Numbered from the stretch's first letter, positions 33,178-42,664 are shown. The stretch: DNA of 64,000 nucleotides from Thiothrix nivea DSM 5205 (GCF_000260135.1 NZ_JH651384.1:1553693-1617692), one strand, 5' to 3'. Notes: a model not told the origin generated them from the sequence alone. Numbers and translations are program-made.

Positions 33178-33191
33178 GGCAGGCAACAGGC

Positions 33192-34229
33192 TCACAATAC
33201 AGCAACTGCCTTCAGGCCGCCGAGCTGTTCCGAACGCCCGAAGGCCAGCGTCCCACCGTATAATTTGACAATATCCTTGCAGATGGCAAGCCCGAGCCCG
33301 TGGCCTTCCACTGACTCATCCAGACGCACACCGCGCGCCGTCATTTGCTGTAATTCGGCGTCGGTTCTGCCTTGGCCGTCATCTTCCACCGTAATTTGCA
33401 CCTTATTGGCAATGCAGGCCAGCCGACAGCTGACCTGTTCCTGCGCCCACTTGCAGGCATTGTCCAGCAGGTTACCAATCAGTTCCAGCATGTCTTCGCG
33501 GTCGCCGAAACGGGTGATTTCCGGGGCTATCTCCAGCGTGATGCAGCGGGGGGGTTTTTGATGGATACGCGCCAACACATCAACCAGGGTCGGCAGTTCC
33601 TCATGCGGATCAAAACGCTGGGTGCTGTTGCCCTGCCCGGCCATACGCGCCCGCTTGAGTTCGCGCTCGGTGAGTTGCCGGATGCGTTCCGCCTGTTGCC
33701 TGGCATGGTGGTTACCATCAGTATCCTCCTGATCCAGATGTTGCACCAGCAGGTTGAGCGGCCCTTTGAGGGCATGGGCAAGATTGCCAAGGGAGTTGCG
33801 GGAACGTTCCAGCCGTTCCTGCATCAGGCTTAACAGGTGGTTCAACTCCACCACGATCGGGTGGATTTCCGCCGGGACGGATTCATCCAGGCGGCTAACC
33901 TTGCCTGCCTCCAGCTGCTGGAGTTCGGCGCGCAAATGATCCAGGCGACTGAACGTGCGGCGGATGACAACGCCTTGCACGGCCAATACCACCCCTACCC
34001 CACCAAGCGCCAGGATCGGGAACAGCCATTTGAAACGCTGCGGACGGTGCGGCAATGCCTGGGTATCCGCCACCGGATCCGCTGGCATACCAACATAACC
34101 CGGTGGGTGCAAGAATTTGTTTTCAGACAGGAAATAAGGCATGGCCATACCAATCAACCAGATCACCCCCATGACCATGCCCAGGGTAATGGCGAGGTTG
34201 ACCTGCAACTGGCGTTCAAGCGATTTCAT
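33192..34229 (-). CDS. Sensor histidine kinase, PhoQ-like
   Basis: This 345-residue inner-membrane kinase has two membrane segments ([20 protein letters not shown] and [20 protein letters not shown]) flanking a periplasmic loop of only about 35 residues, far shorter than the PhoQ sensor. Cytoplasmic motifs are the H-box [13 protein letters not shown] (phospho-acceptor His), N-box [14 protein letters not shown]1 EDDGQGRTD and G2 [12 protein letters not shown]. Its ATG overlaps the regulator's stop by four bases. With so short a loop it probably senses a membrane or ion signal. The adjacent DUF2202 and cytochrome b561 genes are candidate targets, by context only. Confidence 0.9.
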   Translation of the reverse strand: MKSLERQLQVNLAITLGMVMGVIWLIGMAMPYFLSENKFLHPPGYVGMPADPVADTQALPHRPQRFKWLFPILALGGVGVVLAVQGVVIRRTFSRLDHLRAELQQLEAGKVSRLDESVPAEIHPIVVELNHLLSLMQERLERSRNSLGNLAHALKGPLNLLVQHLDQEDTDGNHHARQQAERIRQLTERELKRARMAGQGNSTQRFDPHEELPTLVDVLARIHQKPPRCITLEIAPEITRFGDREDMLELIGNLLDNACKWAQEQVSCRLACIANKVQITVEDDGQGRTDAELQQMTARGVRLDESVEGHGLGLAICKDIVKLYGGTLAFGRSEQLGGLKAVAVL

Positions 34230-34915
34230 ACGGGTGGCTCCGGCTTGGCTGGGTCAATGAAAATATAGCCCTGCCCGCGCCGGGTCTGGATGCGCCATTC
34301 GCCCAACTTGCGGCGCAAATGGCGCACGTAGACTTCGATCACATTGCTGTCGCGGTCGCTGTCATTGTCGTAGACGTGTTCGGTCAGGCGGGATTTAGTG
34401 AGGATTTTGCCGGGGTGCAGCATGAAATAGCGCAACAGGCGGAATTCCGTCCCGGTCAGGTCGAACACATCGCCTTCCGGGGTGGTGACTTGCTGGTGCT
34501 CTTCGTCCAGTTGCAAACCGCAACAGTCCAGCACCTGGTTTTGCACACTGACCTGATGGTTGCGGCGGATCAGCGCTTGTACCCGCACCAGCAATTCCTC
34601 GAAATGGAACGGTTTGCCGAGGTAATCGTCCGCCCCGGCCTTGAACCCATCCACCCGTTCATGCCAGGCGTCGCGGGCGGTGAGGATAATGACGGGGACG
34701 CGGTTGCCACGTTGCCGCCAGTGTTGCAAGACCTCCAGCCCGCTGCGTTGCGGCAGGCCGAGGTCAAGGATGATGGCGTCGTAAGGCTCCTCATCCCCCA
34801 TGAATTCGCCATCCACGCCGTTACTGGCGACATCAATGGCAAACCCTTCGCGTTTGAGGCGCTGCTGCAAGTTCGCGCTCAATTCCGCATCATCTTCCAC
34901 CAACAACAACCGCAT
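34226..34915 (-). CDS. Response regulator, OmpR/PhoP type
   Basis: This 229-residue two-domain DNA-binding regulator has a receiver with the acidic pocket in [10 protein letters not shown], the phospho-acceptor Asp in [13 protein letters not shown], the conserved Thr in [16 protein letters not shown] and Lys in [14 protein letters not shown] winged-helix output domain follows ([49 protein letters not shown]). It starts at ATG 34915 and is followed by the kinase with a 4-base overlap. This PhoP/QseB-like pair lies 38 bases from the disrupted DUF2202 gene and on the same strand. That gene and its paralogue may belong to the regulon, but this is untested. Confidence 0.93.
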   Translation of the reverse strand: MRLLLVEDDAELSANLQQRLKREGFAIDVASNGVDGEFMGDEEPYDAIILDLGLPQRSGLEVLQHWRQRGNRVPVIILTARDAWHERVDGFKAGADDYLGKPFHFEELLVRVQALIRRNHQVSVQNQVLDCCGLQLDEEHQQVTTPEGDVFDLTGTEFRLLRYFMLHPGKILTKSRLTEHVYDNDSDRDSNVIEVYVRHLRRKLGEWRIQTRRGQGYIFIDPAKPEPPV

Positions 34916-34953
34916 CCACGCTCCTCACCTTACGCCATCACCTGGAGGGGAAA

Positions 34954-35495
34954 TTATCTCCTCCCCCGTCCGCCAGCATTGATATTACCACGCTCAGCTT
35001 CGCTGTTGGCGATGGCATCCACCTCCGCCTGCGGCAGGGCTTGCGCGGCATAATCAATGCCTTGCCCTTCGATCAGGCCGACGAAGGCGCGCAGGTGGTT
35101 ACGCGAACCTTTCATCAGGTTGCTGTAGGTGTTGGCGATGTCGGCATGGGTAGTCCCGGCAATTGCACCTTGCAAATCGCTGATGTCAGTTTCTTCAATA
35201 AATGCACCGACATACAAGGCATCCAGCATCGACTTTTGCCCTTGCGCTACCAATTGGGTGTAAAGACCCAGCAAACGGCTATCCTGAAACACGCCCACGG
35301 TATCGTTTGTCACCGGGTCGGCTACCCCGTAGGTTTGCAGCAGAGCCTTGATGCGGTCGGTATGCTTTTGTTCAGACTGGGAAATGTTGTTGAACACCGC
35401 CAGCCCCCACTGGTTGTGGAGCGTGATGTAAACATCACGCGCCAGCTTCTCCTCTTCCCGCATGAAACGCAGGGTTTCAACTTCCGTGCTGCTAA
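34954..35495 (-). pseudogene. DUF2202 ferritin-like protein, 3' part, separated by ISAzo13 copy B
   Basis: This is the main body of a DUF2202 protein: TEVETLRFMREEEKLARDVY, NNISQSEQKHTDRIKALLQT, FIEETDISDLQGAIAG and LMKGSRNHLRAFVGLIEGQG, with the Glu/His ligands of a ferritin-like bundle, ending in a Gly/Arg-rich tail. Joined to 36811-36934 across the IS with one TAA, the reading frame is restored exactly (SVQRLSSTEVETLRF). As it stands it is cut off from its signal peptide, and is fused in frame to the end of the transposase. It is not expected to be exported. Confidence 0.85.
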
Positions 35496-36782
35496 GGTGA
35501 TTTACCTCAAAGACATTACCCAAAACAGGGCGAATCAGAATGTCCCATTTTGGTAAAGCAGCATTTCTTTCCAGCCTCGCCTCAACAGCCTCCATAGCTT
35601 TTTTGCTGAGGGTCACACCCTTCTCATAAACCTTGCGACTGAATTCGACCATGGGGTTGATGCCTTTCCAGGTCATGGTTTTTGCCCATTCCAGCAGGGT
35701 TTCGGCATCCTTGAGCTGGGTGCCGTTCCAGTGTTGTTCCAGAATCCCCCAGCAGCGTTCAATCGGGTTGTACTTGCTGTGGTAAGGCGGGTAGTACAGC
35801 AGGTGGACTGTCTTACCGGTATGGTTGGCGAATTCCACCATGCGCTTGAGGAATTGCGTCCTGATCCCGCTGCTTTCCGGGCCATTGTCCGCTTTGATCT
35901 GGATGCACTGGCAGGCGTCCTTGTCAGCAGAAGGCATCTGTTCCCATACCCGGCACAGGGAATCCACGATGAAGTCACTGGTTTTGCTGGAACTGCCGAA
36001 GGTCAGGTAAACCTGCCCACTGTCCTCATCCAGTACGCCAAAAGGGATGTATTTCTCTTTGCAGCCCATCTCATGGTCAGCGGCTTTATTGTCACCCCGT
36101 GTTTTCCCGCCCCGTGAGTAGTCACCGATGTTGACGGTCGCCTTGCAGTCCATGCTCAGGCGTTTGACCGCCCCATCGGCAAACTGCCCATCGTTGGCCT
36201 GGATATTGGCGAAGATGGCGTCGGTTTCTGGAATTTTTTTTGCGGCTTGGCTTTCTCCACCTTGCGCAGGCGGTAGCCATTCCGGTTGAGTATCCGCGCC
36301 ATGGTGCTGGGGGCGGGCACTTGTCCACCGCTGAAACCCATGGCCTGTAACTGCCGGATGGCTTCCGCCGCCGTCAGGCGGGTGTAGGCGATGCTGCTGC
36401 GGAATGTCGGGTCTTGCTGGCTATGTGCTTCCGCCAGCGCCAGCAAGGCGGCTGCCGCTTCCGGCTGGGTTTCCTCCCAGCGCTTCTGGCCACAATACGC
36501 CGCCTGCGCACCCACGCAAACCATGCCGCTGCGCTGTTCCTCCAAACCCAACTGCACCCCCTCCCGACCCCAGCCAAAACACCTTTCAGTCTGGCGGGCG
36601 TTGCCTGCACAATATTTCCGGCTCATGTCCGCCTGGAACGCACGGCGGGTGCTGCCAGACATTTTCGAGGCCGCCAGTTTCAGGTCGGCTATCTGGGATT
36701 CACTCAGGATCGGGTTAGCTGTTTGGGGTTCGGGGGGCATGGGGATAGGGACTCCGCTTGTCGATAAGACAAGTGTAGCCAT
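35496..36782 (-). CDS. ISAzo13-family transposase, frameshifted (copy B), no own stop
   Basis: This has the same two-frame arrangement as copy A. The first frame starts at ATG 36782, the run of eight T lies at 36234-36241, and the -1 frame carries the DDE residues (MDCKATVNIGDY, IKADNGPESSG, SKYNPIERCWG). One A is missing near the left end (four instead of five A at about 35522). The stop codon seen in copy A (RPVFG-stop) is therefore bypassed, and the frame reads RPVLGNVFEVNH straight through the inverted repeat into DUF2202, giving a transposase-DUF2202 chimera of 399 residues in the second frame. Activity should depend on whether the extra tail is tolerated. Confidence 0.8.
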
Positions 36783-36810
36783 TGCGGGGGAATCTTTCAG
36801 GGAAATCCCC
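35496..36810 (-). mobile_element. ISAzo13-family insertion sequence, copy B (inside a DUF2202 gene)
   Basis: This 1315-bp element has the same GGTGATTTACC / GGGGATTTCCC ends as copy A, flanked by TAA at 35493-35495 and 36811-36813. Removing the element plus one TAA restores an uninterrupted DUF2202 reading frame, which proves the boundaries and the 3-bp target duplication. Confidence 0.93.
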
Positions 36811-36934
36811 TAAGACGCTGGACGCTCATGGCAGCCCCACCGCCCTGGCCTTGGGCAAAACTGGCCGGGGAAGCGGCCATCCCCATGCAAGTAACGGCAA
36901 TCATGCTGGCGATCAGTGTTTTTTGAATGTTCAT
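36811..36934 (-). pseudogene. DUF2202 protein, 5' part with signal peptide, cut by ISAzo13 copy B
   Basis: It starts at ATG 36934 with AAGGAGA upstream and encodes a signal peptide (MNIQKTLIASMIAVTCMGMA ASPASFA) and the first mature residues (QGQGGGAAMSVQR). The element interrupts it at 36811. The rest lies at 34954-35495. It sits 35 bases downstream of the DUF2202 lipoprotein gene, on the same strand, so the paralogues form a tandem pair. Confidence 0.85.
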
Positions 36935-36969
36935 GTCATGTCTCCTTCTATTTATGATTGGGATAATGC

Positions 36970-37686
36970 TTATTGGCCACACTGCTCTTCAGACGTGGAA
37001 ACAATCGCATCGACGCTTGCCTGCGGCATGACCTGCGCCACATAGCCCACGTTGTTTTTCTCAATTTGCCCGACAAAAGCCCGTAGGTGATTGCGCGAAC
37101 CGCACATCAGGTTTTCATACGCCTGGATAACATCTGCCGGGGCGGAACCCGCCTTCGCTTCGTCGATGGCTTCCTGCAAGTCATTGATATCGAACTCTTC
37201 AATAAAACCACCCACTTTCAAACCATCCAGCAGGGTGAAAGAGCCTTTCATAACCAAATCCTGATACAGGGCGAGAATCTGTGGGTCGGTAAATGCGCCC
37301 ACCGTATTGTCGACCACTGGATCCACCAGGTTGTAATGGCTGATCAGCGATCCCATCACATCCATGTGCTGTTGCTCAGAACCCATGGCAATATTTTCAA
37401 ACACCTGCTGTTCCCATTTGCCGTACAGGCTCAGGTAAACATCGCGCGCCATTTTTTCCTCTTCACGCACAAACAACAGGGTATTGATTTCATCCGTGGT
37501 AAGTGGGCGTGAGGCGGAAGCATCCGTACTGCCGGTGGTGGCACTACTGGCTGTACTGGTGGCGGTGGCAGCCTGCGCGGTATTGGCAGTCGTGGTGGTA
37601 TCAGCGGAACTGCTGCCACCACACCCAGCCAGCAGGGTAATGGAACAGGCAAGCAGCAGATTCCGTGTTGTCATGAAAGCGTTCAT
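36970..37686 (-). CDS. DUF2202 ferritin-like lipoprotein
   Basis: This 238-residue lipoprotein starts at ATG 37686 (AAGAGAG upstream), and the lipobox TLLAGC places the acyl-Cys at about residue 22. A Thr/Ser/Ala-rich linker of about 40 residues precedes the DUF2202 domain: DEINTLLFVREEEKMARDVY, NIAMGSEQQHMDVMGSLISH, GGFIEEFDINDLQEAID and CGSRNHLRAFVGQIEKNN. The Glu and His residues fit a diiron ferritin-like bundle, but the biochemical role of DUF2202 is not established. The domain order and spacing match the IS-split paralogue next door, so this copy may cover its loss. Confidence 0.88.
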   Translation of the reverse strand: MNAFMTTRNLLLACSITLLAGCGGSSSADTTTTANTAQAATATSTASSATTGSTDASASRPLTTDEINTLLFVREEEKMARDVYLSLYGKWEQQVFENIAMGSEQQHMDVMGSLISHYNLVDPVVDNTVGAFTDPQILALYQDLVMKGSFTLLDGLKVGGFIEEFDINDLQEAIDEAKAGSAPADVIQAYENLMCGSRNHLRAFVGQIEKNNVGYVAQVMPQASVDAIVSTSEEQCGQ

Positions 37687-37858
37687 TGTTAAACTCTCTT
37701 GTTTCGTTAAGTCATGCCTGAACCTTAACTAATGAGTCTGAAATGAAGCTGAAAAAAGCGGGGGTGTAGGCCGATCGGGACTAATACAGCTTACAAGTGG
37801 TCAACTGGCTGGTTGAAAGGGGGCACATATCAGGACACCCCCTTCATCAAGGCCACAA

Positions 37859-38536
37859 CTATTGCACGTTTTTCTTGCCCGTCACCATCGCCCGCACCAA
37901 GTTTTCACCGTGCAGGCGGCTGCTGACAATAACGCCCAGTACGTGGATGATGATCAGGAACAGGGTCAGGTTGGCGGTGACTTCGTGGATTTCTTCCCAG
38001 AACTCCTCACCTTCTTCTTCGCCTCCCATACCCTCATGGCCTTCATGTTCCTCCACACCCATGATTTCGGTGCGTTCGCGTGCTTCGTCGCGGTCATTGT
38101 CGGCCTGCGCAACGCTGATCAGCGCTGGTACTTCCAGCGTGGCAAACGGGCCTTCACCCTCTTCCACTGCCAGCAGTTTCAGGCCGGAAAGGCCAGTGGC
38201 CAGCACGCCCGCCAGCAACAGCATGACCATCCAGCCGCCCGCCGGGTTATGCCCCAGATAATGCTTGGGGTGAGTGGTAAGCAGGGATTTGAGGTATTCG
38301 ACAACGGCTTTGGGGGCGTAGAGAAAATCACTGAAACGCGCATGTCTGGAGCCGACAAAGCCCCACACGATACGGAACAGGATCAGGCCGACAGCGGCGT
38401 AACCGGCGATTTCGTGGACTTCTTCCCACGCACCCCATTCCTCGCCCGTCAGGTAAGCGGCGGCAAACGCCAACACCAGCGACCAGTGGAAAATGCGGAC
38501 TAGCGGATCCCACACCTTAACTTGCTTGCTTTCCAT
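37859..38536 (-). CDS. Cytochrome b561-type membrane protein
   Basis: This 225-residue inner-membrane electron carrier starts at ATG 38536 (GGGAG upstream; the 25 residues further up are not needed). Four hydrophobic helices are visible with haem-ligand His in VRIFHWSLVLAFAAAY, HEIAGYAAVGLILFRIVWGF, GGWMVMLLLAGVLATGLSGL and TLFLIIIHVLGVIVSSRLHG. Between helices 3 and 4 lies an unusual acidic, His/Glu/Gly-rich loop (EHEGHEGMGGEEEGEEFWEE) that could bind metal. The neighbours are DUF2202 and a two-component system, so a link to iron or oxidative stress is possible by context. Confidence 0.9.
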   Translation of the reverse strand: MESKQVKVWDPLVRIFHWSLVLAFAAAYLTGEEWGAWEEVHEIAGYAAVGLILFRIVWGFVGSRHARFSDFLYAPKAVVEYLKSLLTTHPKHYLGHNPAGGWMVMLLLAGVLATGLSGLKLLAVEEGEGPFATLEVPALISVAQADNDRDEARERTEIMGVEEHEGHEGMGGEEEGEEFWEEIHEVTANLTLFLIIIHVLGVIVSSRLHGENLVRAMVTGKKNVQ

Positions 38537-38667
38537 AAAAGCTCCCGTGATAGTAAAAACCTGTGGGGGAGCATAGGCATCTGCCTGCGCAAAGAACAGT
38601 AGACAAACCACCTACCCGGCGGTTTGTCTACAATCGCCAGCAAGCATCAGATGTTTGTACCAGCCTG

Positions 38668-39207
38668 TCAGGAATAACTGGGGCGGCACGCACCGGGAAT
38701 ACGGCCAAAACCGATCAGGCGTTTTTCCCAATAACCTTTCAGCTCACTGGTGGTAATTGCCTTACCGGTGCGGGGCGCATGGACAAAACGGTTCTTGCCC
38801 AGATAAATGCCCACATGACTGACCCGTTTGCCGCTGGTATTGAAAAACACCAGGTCGCCTTTTTCTGCCCGCCCGCGCGGAACCTTGACCGCCGCCGCAT
38901 ACTGTTCCGCCGCAGTGCGGGGAATCGCTACCTGCGCGCCATTTCTGAAGGCATATTGGGTCAGGCCACTGCAATCAAAACCGGTGACAGGGCTAGTCCC
39001 CCCCCAACGGTACATCTTGCCCTGCTGCTTCTGGGCATTCCACACCACCCGATCCAGCAATGTAACGGATTTTTGCTGGGCGGGAATCTTCGTGGCCTTG
39101 GCTTCCGCCACTTTAACCTGATTGCTTTCATCACTTAGGGAACTGCAACCAGACAACACCACCGCCAACAGAATAGCGGCTCCTTGCGCAATTAAACGAT
39201 GATACAT
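38668..39207 (-). CDS. NlpC/P60 family lipoprotein peptidoglycan hydrolase
   Basis: This 179-residue lipoprotein starts at ATG 39207, with the signal and lipobox in LAVVLSGC. The NlpC/P60 domain begins after a short linker: RWGGTSPVTGFDCSGLTQYA contains the catalytic Cys, RVSHVGIYLG the His and RFVHAPRTGK the third polar residue region. Such enzymes cleave stem-peptide bonds of peptidoglycan, as Spr (MepS) does, acting from the outer membrane into the periplasm. The family resemblance is to the small Spr-like type. It is monocistronic, near rsmD, with no obvious functional link. Confidence 0.92.
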   Translation of the reverse strand: MYHRLIAQGAAILLAVVLSGCSSLSDESNQVKVAEAKATKIPAQQKSVTLLDRVVWNAQKQQGKMYRWGGTSPVTGFDCSGLTQYAFRNGAQVAIPRTAAEQYAAAVKVPRGRAEKGDLVFFNTSGKRVSHVGIYLGKNRFVHAPRTGKAITTSELKGYWEKRLIGFGRIPGACRPSYS

Positions 39208-39288
39208 CCTTCCATCCTCGACTGAACACACACTCACAACACTCTCAAATGATACTAGACTAAAAGCTGAATGTTTGCTGAATTGAAA

Positions 39289-39852
39289 TTACAGATTATT
39301 GACAAAAATCAGCAATCCCCGCGCCTGCCCCGCCTGTGTAGAACGATGGGTTTGCAGGTTGAAGCGGGCAAAATCTATGCTGGCCTCGGCTTCCTGCTCC
39401 AGATAAACCATCCCGTCACGGCTCAGTAGCCCACGGGCAAAAATGGCCTCCAGCAGCGGCTCCAGCAGATTTTTGTGGAACGGGGGGTCAAGAAAGATCA
39501 GGTCAAACGCCCCCGTTGCCCGTTGCAGGTAACGGAAAGCATCATCATGCACCAACACGGCATTCTGCGCCCCCAGCAGGGCAATGTTTTCCCGCAAGGC
39601 GGCGACGGCGGCAGGATGTTTTTCCACCATCACCACCTCCTGTGCGCCGCGCGACAAAGCTTCAAAACCGATTGCGCCACTACCGGCAAACAGGTCAAGG
39701 CAGCGGCTGCAGGGAACCTGTACCTGCAACCAGTTGAACAGGGTTTCCCGCACCCGGTCAGGCGTGGGGCGCAAGCCAGGGGCGTCGGCGAATTTCAAAC
39801 GGCGGCTGCGCCATTCCCCGCCAATGATACGTAACAGGTTATTTTTTTTCAT
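39289..39852 (-). CDS. rsmD: 16S rRNA guanine(966)-N2 methyltransferase
   Basis: RsmD methylates G966 of 16S rRNA in the 30S subunit. The 187 residues show the N-terminal LRIIGGEWRSRRLKF, RPTPDRVRETLFNWL, SAM-binding LDLFAGSGAIGFEALSRGA and catalytic LIFLDPPFH (DPPF motif), matching the family length of about 200. Its ATG at 39852 lies 14 bases inside the end of the preceding M16-type gene, so it is co-transcribed and probably translationally coupled. Clustering with M16 genes and divergence from ftsY is common in gammaproteobacteria. Confidence 0.95.
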   Translation of the reverse strand: MKKNNLLRIIGGEWRSRRLKFADAPGLRPTPDRVRETLFNWLQVQVPCSRCLDLFAGSGAIGFEALSRGAQEVVMVEKHPAAVAALRENIALLGAQNAVLVHDDAFRYLQRATGAFDLIFLDPPFHKNLLEPLLEAIFARGLLSRDGMVYLEQEAEASIDFARFNLQTHRSTQAGQARGLLIFVNNL

Positions 39853-41155
39853 CTTCCCCGACGATCACCGTCACCATCTTGTCCGGCTGCATCCTGCGGG
39901 TGAAGGCATCAGCAATCTGCTCGCGGGTCAGCGCATTGATCTTGCCGGTAAAGGCATCCAGATAATCCAGCGGCAGGTTGTAGAAACCGATTACCCCCAG
40001 ATACTCGACAATCTGGCTGTTGCTGGCAGTACGCAGCGGGAAACCACCGGTCACATCCTTCTTGGAAGCATCCAGCTCTTCCGCCGTTGGCCCCTCCTGC
40101 TGGAACTTGCCCAACACATCGCGCACTACCTGCAAGGCTTCGCCGGTCTGTGTCTGTTTGGTTTGCAAGCCAACCTCAAACACGCCGAGTTGCGCATACG
40201 GGGCGAAATAGCTGTACACGCTGTAGCTGAGGCCGCGTGCGTCACGCACTTCTTTCATCAGGCGGGACGTGAAGCCGCTACCGCCTAACACCTGGTTGCC
40301 CATGTAGAGAGTGAAATAATCTTCATCGCCGCGCTTGTCGCCGACCTGCCCAACCAGGATATGCGATTGGGCGGAAGGGTAAGGGATGCGCACAGTCTTG
40401 GCTTCCGCCAGCGGCTTGACCTCCGGAATAGCGGGCGCGGCGATGCCTTCCGGCAGCACGGCGGCCACTTGCTCAGCCAGGGCTTCCGCCTGCTGACGAC
40501 CAACCGCGCCGACAATCGCCAGCAAACCGTTTTTCGCCACGTAATATTGCTGGTAAAAAGCTTTCAGGTCAGCCACTGTCAGCGCCTGAAGGCTTGCTTC
40601 CGTGCCATTCTGCGGCTGCCCGTAAGGATGGTCGCCGTAGACCGCCTGATAGAACGCTTTGCTGGCCAACGCTTCCGGATCCTGTTTTTCAGCTTGCAAA
40701 CCCACCAGCATCAGTTTTTGCACGCGCTCGAATGCGGCTTGCGGGAAATCAGGCTTGGCCAGTATTTTCAGCCAGGTATCCAGCGCGGTTTTCTGCTCTT
40801 TTTCCAACGTAATGGTGCGTAACCCAGTCCAGCCCATGTCCATGCTGGCGTCGGATGAAAATTGCGCACCAATAGCGTCAAACTGTTCGGCAAGCTGGTC
40901 TTCGCTCAGGCCATCCGCGCCCTTGTCCAGCATACTGTTGGTGATCAGCGCCAGCCCCTGCTTACCGCTATCACGGGCGCTGCCCGCGTCAAAGATCAGG
41001 CGTAAATCCACCATCGGCAGGTCAGGTGCGCTAACGTAGTAAACGCGCAGGCCGTTACTGGTTGTCCAGTGTTCGATTTTGGGGCCTGCGTGGGCAAATG
41101 GCGCAAACAACAGCACCCACAATACCAGCGGCATGGCTAACAGTGTTTTCAACAT
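39839..41155 (-). CDS. M16-family peptidase homologue lacking the zinc motif
   Basis: This 438-residue exported M16-fold protein has signal peptide MLKTLLAMPLVLWVLLFAPF AHA. The zinc motif HxxEH is absent: the equivalent stretch reads QGLALITNSMLDKGADGLSE, so it is not a protease by itself. The rest, including VRDARGLSYSVYSYF and the C-terminal substrate-binding half, is conserved. It follows a zinc-containing M16 gene by two bases, the usual layout for a catalytic plus non-catalytic periplasmic pair that forms a chamber, as in mitochondrial processing peptidase. It overlaps rsmD by 14 bases. Confidence 0.9.
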   Translation of the reverse strand: MLKTLLAMPLVLWVLLFAPFAHAGPKIEHWTTSNGLRVYYVSAPDLPMVDLRLIFDAGSARDSGKQGLALITNSMLDKGADGLSEDQLAEQFDAIGAQFSSDASMDMGWTGLRTITLEKEQKTALDTWLKILAKPDFPQAAFERVQKLMLVGLQAEKQDPEALASKAFYQAVYGDHPYGQPQNGTEASLQALTVADLKAFYQQYYVAKNGLLAIVGAVGRQQAEALAEQVAAVLPEGIAAPAIPEVKPLAEAKTVRIPYPSAQSHILVGQVGDKRGDEDYFTLYMGNQVLGGSGFTSRLMKEVRDARGLSYSVYSYFAPYAQLGVFEVGLQTKQTQTGEALQVVRDVLGKFQQEGPTAEELDASKKDVTGGFPLRTASNSQIVEYLGVIGFYNLPLDYLDAFTGKINALTREQIADAFTRRMQPDKMVTVIVGEDEKK

Positions 41156-41157
41156 GC

Positions 41158-42549
41158 TTATCTCGCAAATCTTGGTTCATTTTTCGGCTTGTTCGGGTCG
41201 ATCGGTTGCGGGTCGAGTTCCGCGATGGTCAGGTGATCTTCGATCAGGTATTTTTTCGCCACGTCCTGCACCTGCTCCGCCGTCACCGCCAGGATGTTGT
41301 CGACGTAGGCATCCGCCACCTGGTAGCCCAACCCAACGGTTTCCAGCGAACCCAGCAAGTTGGCCTGGTTTTGCTGGAAGTCACGCTCGTAAATTTCGCT
41401 GGCGATGACCTGCGCTTTGACACGTTCCAGTTCAGCGGCGGAAACCGGCGCGCTTTTGACGGCTTCCACCTGTTCCAACAGGGCAGCTTTCAGGGTTTCC
41501 AGCTTCTGGTCTTTGGCAGGCGTACCGGTGATGGTGAACATGTCCGGCAAGCGGCCATAACCACTGTACCAGGCGTTGGCGTCGGCAGCGATTTCCTTGC
41601 CGCGCACCAATTCCCGGGCAAAGCGCGAACTGCTGCCACCATCGAGGATGCTGGCCAACACTTCCAGCGCATACGGCTCCCATTTGTCTTTGGCGTTGAT
41701 CAGCGCGGGCGTTTTGAAGCCCATCATCACGTAGGGCAATTCCGCCGGAGCCTTGACCTTGAGGGTACGCAGCCCTTTTTGTTCCACCTCAGTCTGCGGT
41801 TTGGGGGGTGGAATGTTGTCGGTGGGCTTGAGCGGGCCGTAATATTTTTGCGCCAGTTCAAACACCTTGTCAGGCTCGACATCGCCAACGACAATCAGGG
41901 TGGCGTTGTTGGGCGCGTACCAGCGCTCATACCAGGCACGCAGGTCTTCCACCTTCATTGCATCCAGATCTGGCATCCAACCAATCACCGGGTTCTTGTA
42001 AGGGCTGTTGAGGAAAGCGACGGCCTCGAACTGCTCACGGGTCAGCGCAGTCGGCTTGTCTTCGGTGCGCCAGCGACGCTCCTCTTTCACGACCTCGACT
42101 TCTTTTTTGAACTCGGCGGGTGGCAGGGTGAGGTTGCGCACCCGGTCGGATTCCAGTTCAAACGCGACTTCCAGCCGGTCGGCGGCGATGATCTGGTAAT
42201 AGGCGGTGTAATCCTGGCCGGTGAAGGCGTTATCCTGCGCACCGTTTTCGGCAATAATGCGGTTGAATTCGCCGGTCGGGTGCTTTTCCGTACCCTTGAA
42301 CATCATGTGTTCGACCACATGCGATACGCCCGTCAGGCCGTTCTGCTCGTAGCTGGAGCCGACTTTGTACCATAACTGCACCACCGCAATGGGCGCGCGT
42401 TTGTCCTGCTTGACCAGCACTTTCAGGCCGTTATCCAGCTTGTATTCGTGGACGGGTACTTTCTGGTCGAGGCGCTCGATGGCGTGGACAGGCGACATCG
42501 CAAAACTCGCCAGCAGTGCGGAAACCGCTAATAGTGTTTTGATATTCAT
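41158..42549 (-). CDS. M16-family zinc peptidase, catalytic subunit
   Basis: This 463-residue exported metallopeptidase starts at ATG 42549, placed so that AGGTGA lies seven bases upstream (a GTG nine bases earlier overlaps it). The signal peptide is MNIKTLLAVSALLASFAMSP VHA. The zinc motif is VSHVVEHMMFKGT (HxxEH), with the third ligand Glu in VEVVKEERRWRTE and the substrate part in ARELVRGKEIAADANAWYSG. It pairs with the inactive M16 protein downstream, probably as a periplasmic heterodimer degrading oligopeptides. Its neighbours match the rsmD-M16-M16 / ftsY arrangement of related genomes, apart from the inserted ATPase gene. Confidence 0.93.
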   Translation of the reverse strand: MNIKTLLAVSALLASFAMSPVHAIERLDQKVPVHEYKLDNGLKVLVKQDKRAPIAVVQLWYKVGSSYEQNGLTGVSHVVEHMMFKGTEKHPTGEFNRIIAENGAQDNAFTGQDYTAYYQIIAADRLEVAFELESDRVRNLTLPPAEFKKEVEVVKEERRWRTEDKPTALTREQFEAVAFLNSPYKNPVIGWMPDLDAMKVEDLRAWYERWYAPNNATLIVVGDVEPDKVFELAQKYYGPLKPTDNIPPPKPQTEVEQKGLRTLKVKAPAELPYVMMGFKTPALINAKDKWEPYALEVLASILDGGSSSRFARELVRGKEIAADANAWYSGYGRLPDMFTITGTPAKDQKLETLKAALLEQVEAVKSAPVSAAELERVKAQVIASEIYERDFQQNQANLLGSLETVGLGYQVADAYVDNILAVTAEQVQDVAKKYLIEDHLTIAELDPQPIDPNKPKNEPRFAR

Positions 42550-42551
42550 TA

Positions 42552-42610
42552 CTTTCACCTGATGGCATAACGAGGCACAGCGCCCGATTGTACGACGTTT
42601 GGGTTCGGGA
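42552..42610 (+). repeat. Decayed duplicate of the ftsY leader and start (left copy)
   Basis: An ungapped alignment with 44542-44600 gives about 80 percent identity, from CTTTCACCTGA through CGATTGTACG to the ftsY start. Where ftsY has ATGTTTGGATTCGG this copy has ACGTTTGGGTTCGG, so it lost the start codon. The pair flanks the AAA-ATPase gene. Confidence 0.6.
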
Positions 42611-42664
42611 GGGGCATTGTTTCTGTGCTAAAGTAGGCGCATCAGGATCGTGGATTGCAAACAA

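Noticed and set aside
34954-36153. 399-residue transposase-DUF2202 'fusion protein'
   Set aside because: It arises from an IS insertion plus loss of one A near the element's end; removing the element restores two separate genes.
41062-42375. Long plus-strand open frame (437 codons) opposite the M16 peptidase genes
   Set aside because: It is the antisense shadow of two well-recognised M16 genes, has no family features and has a composition typical of reverse-frame reading.
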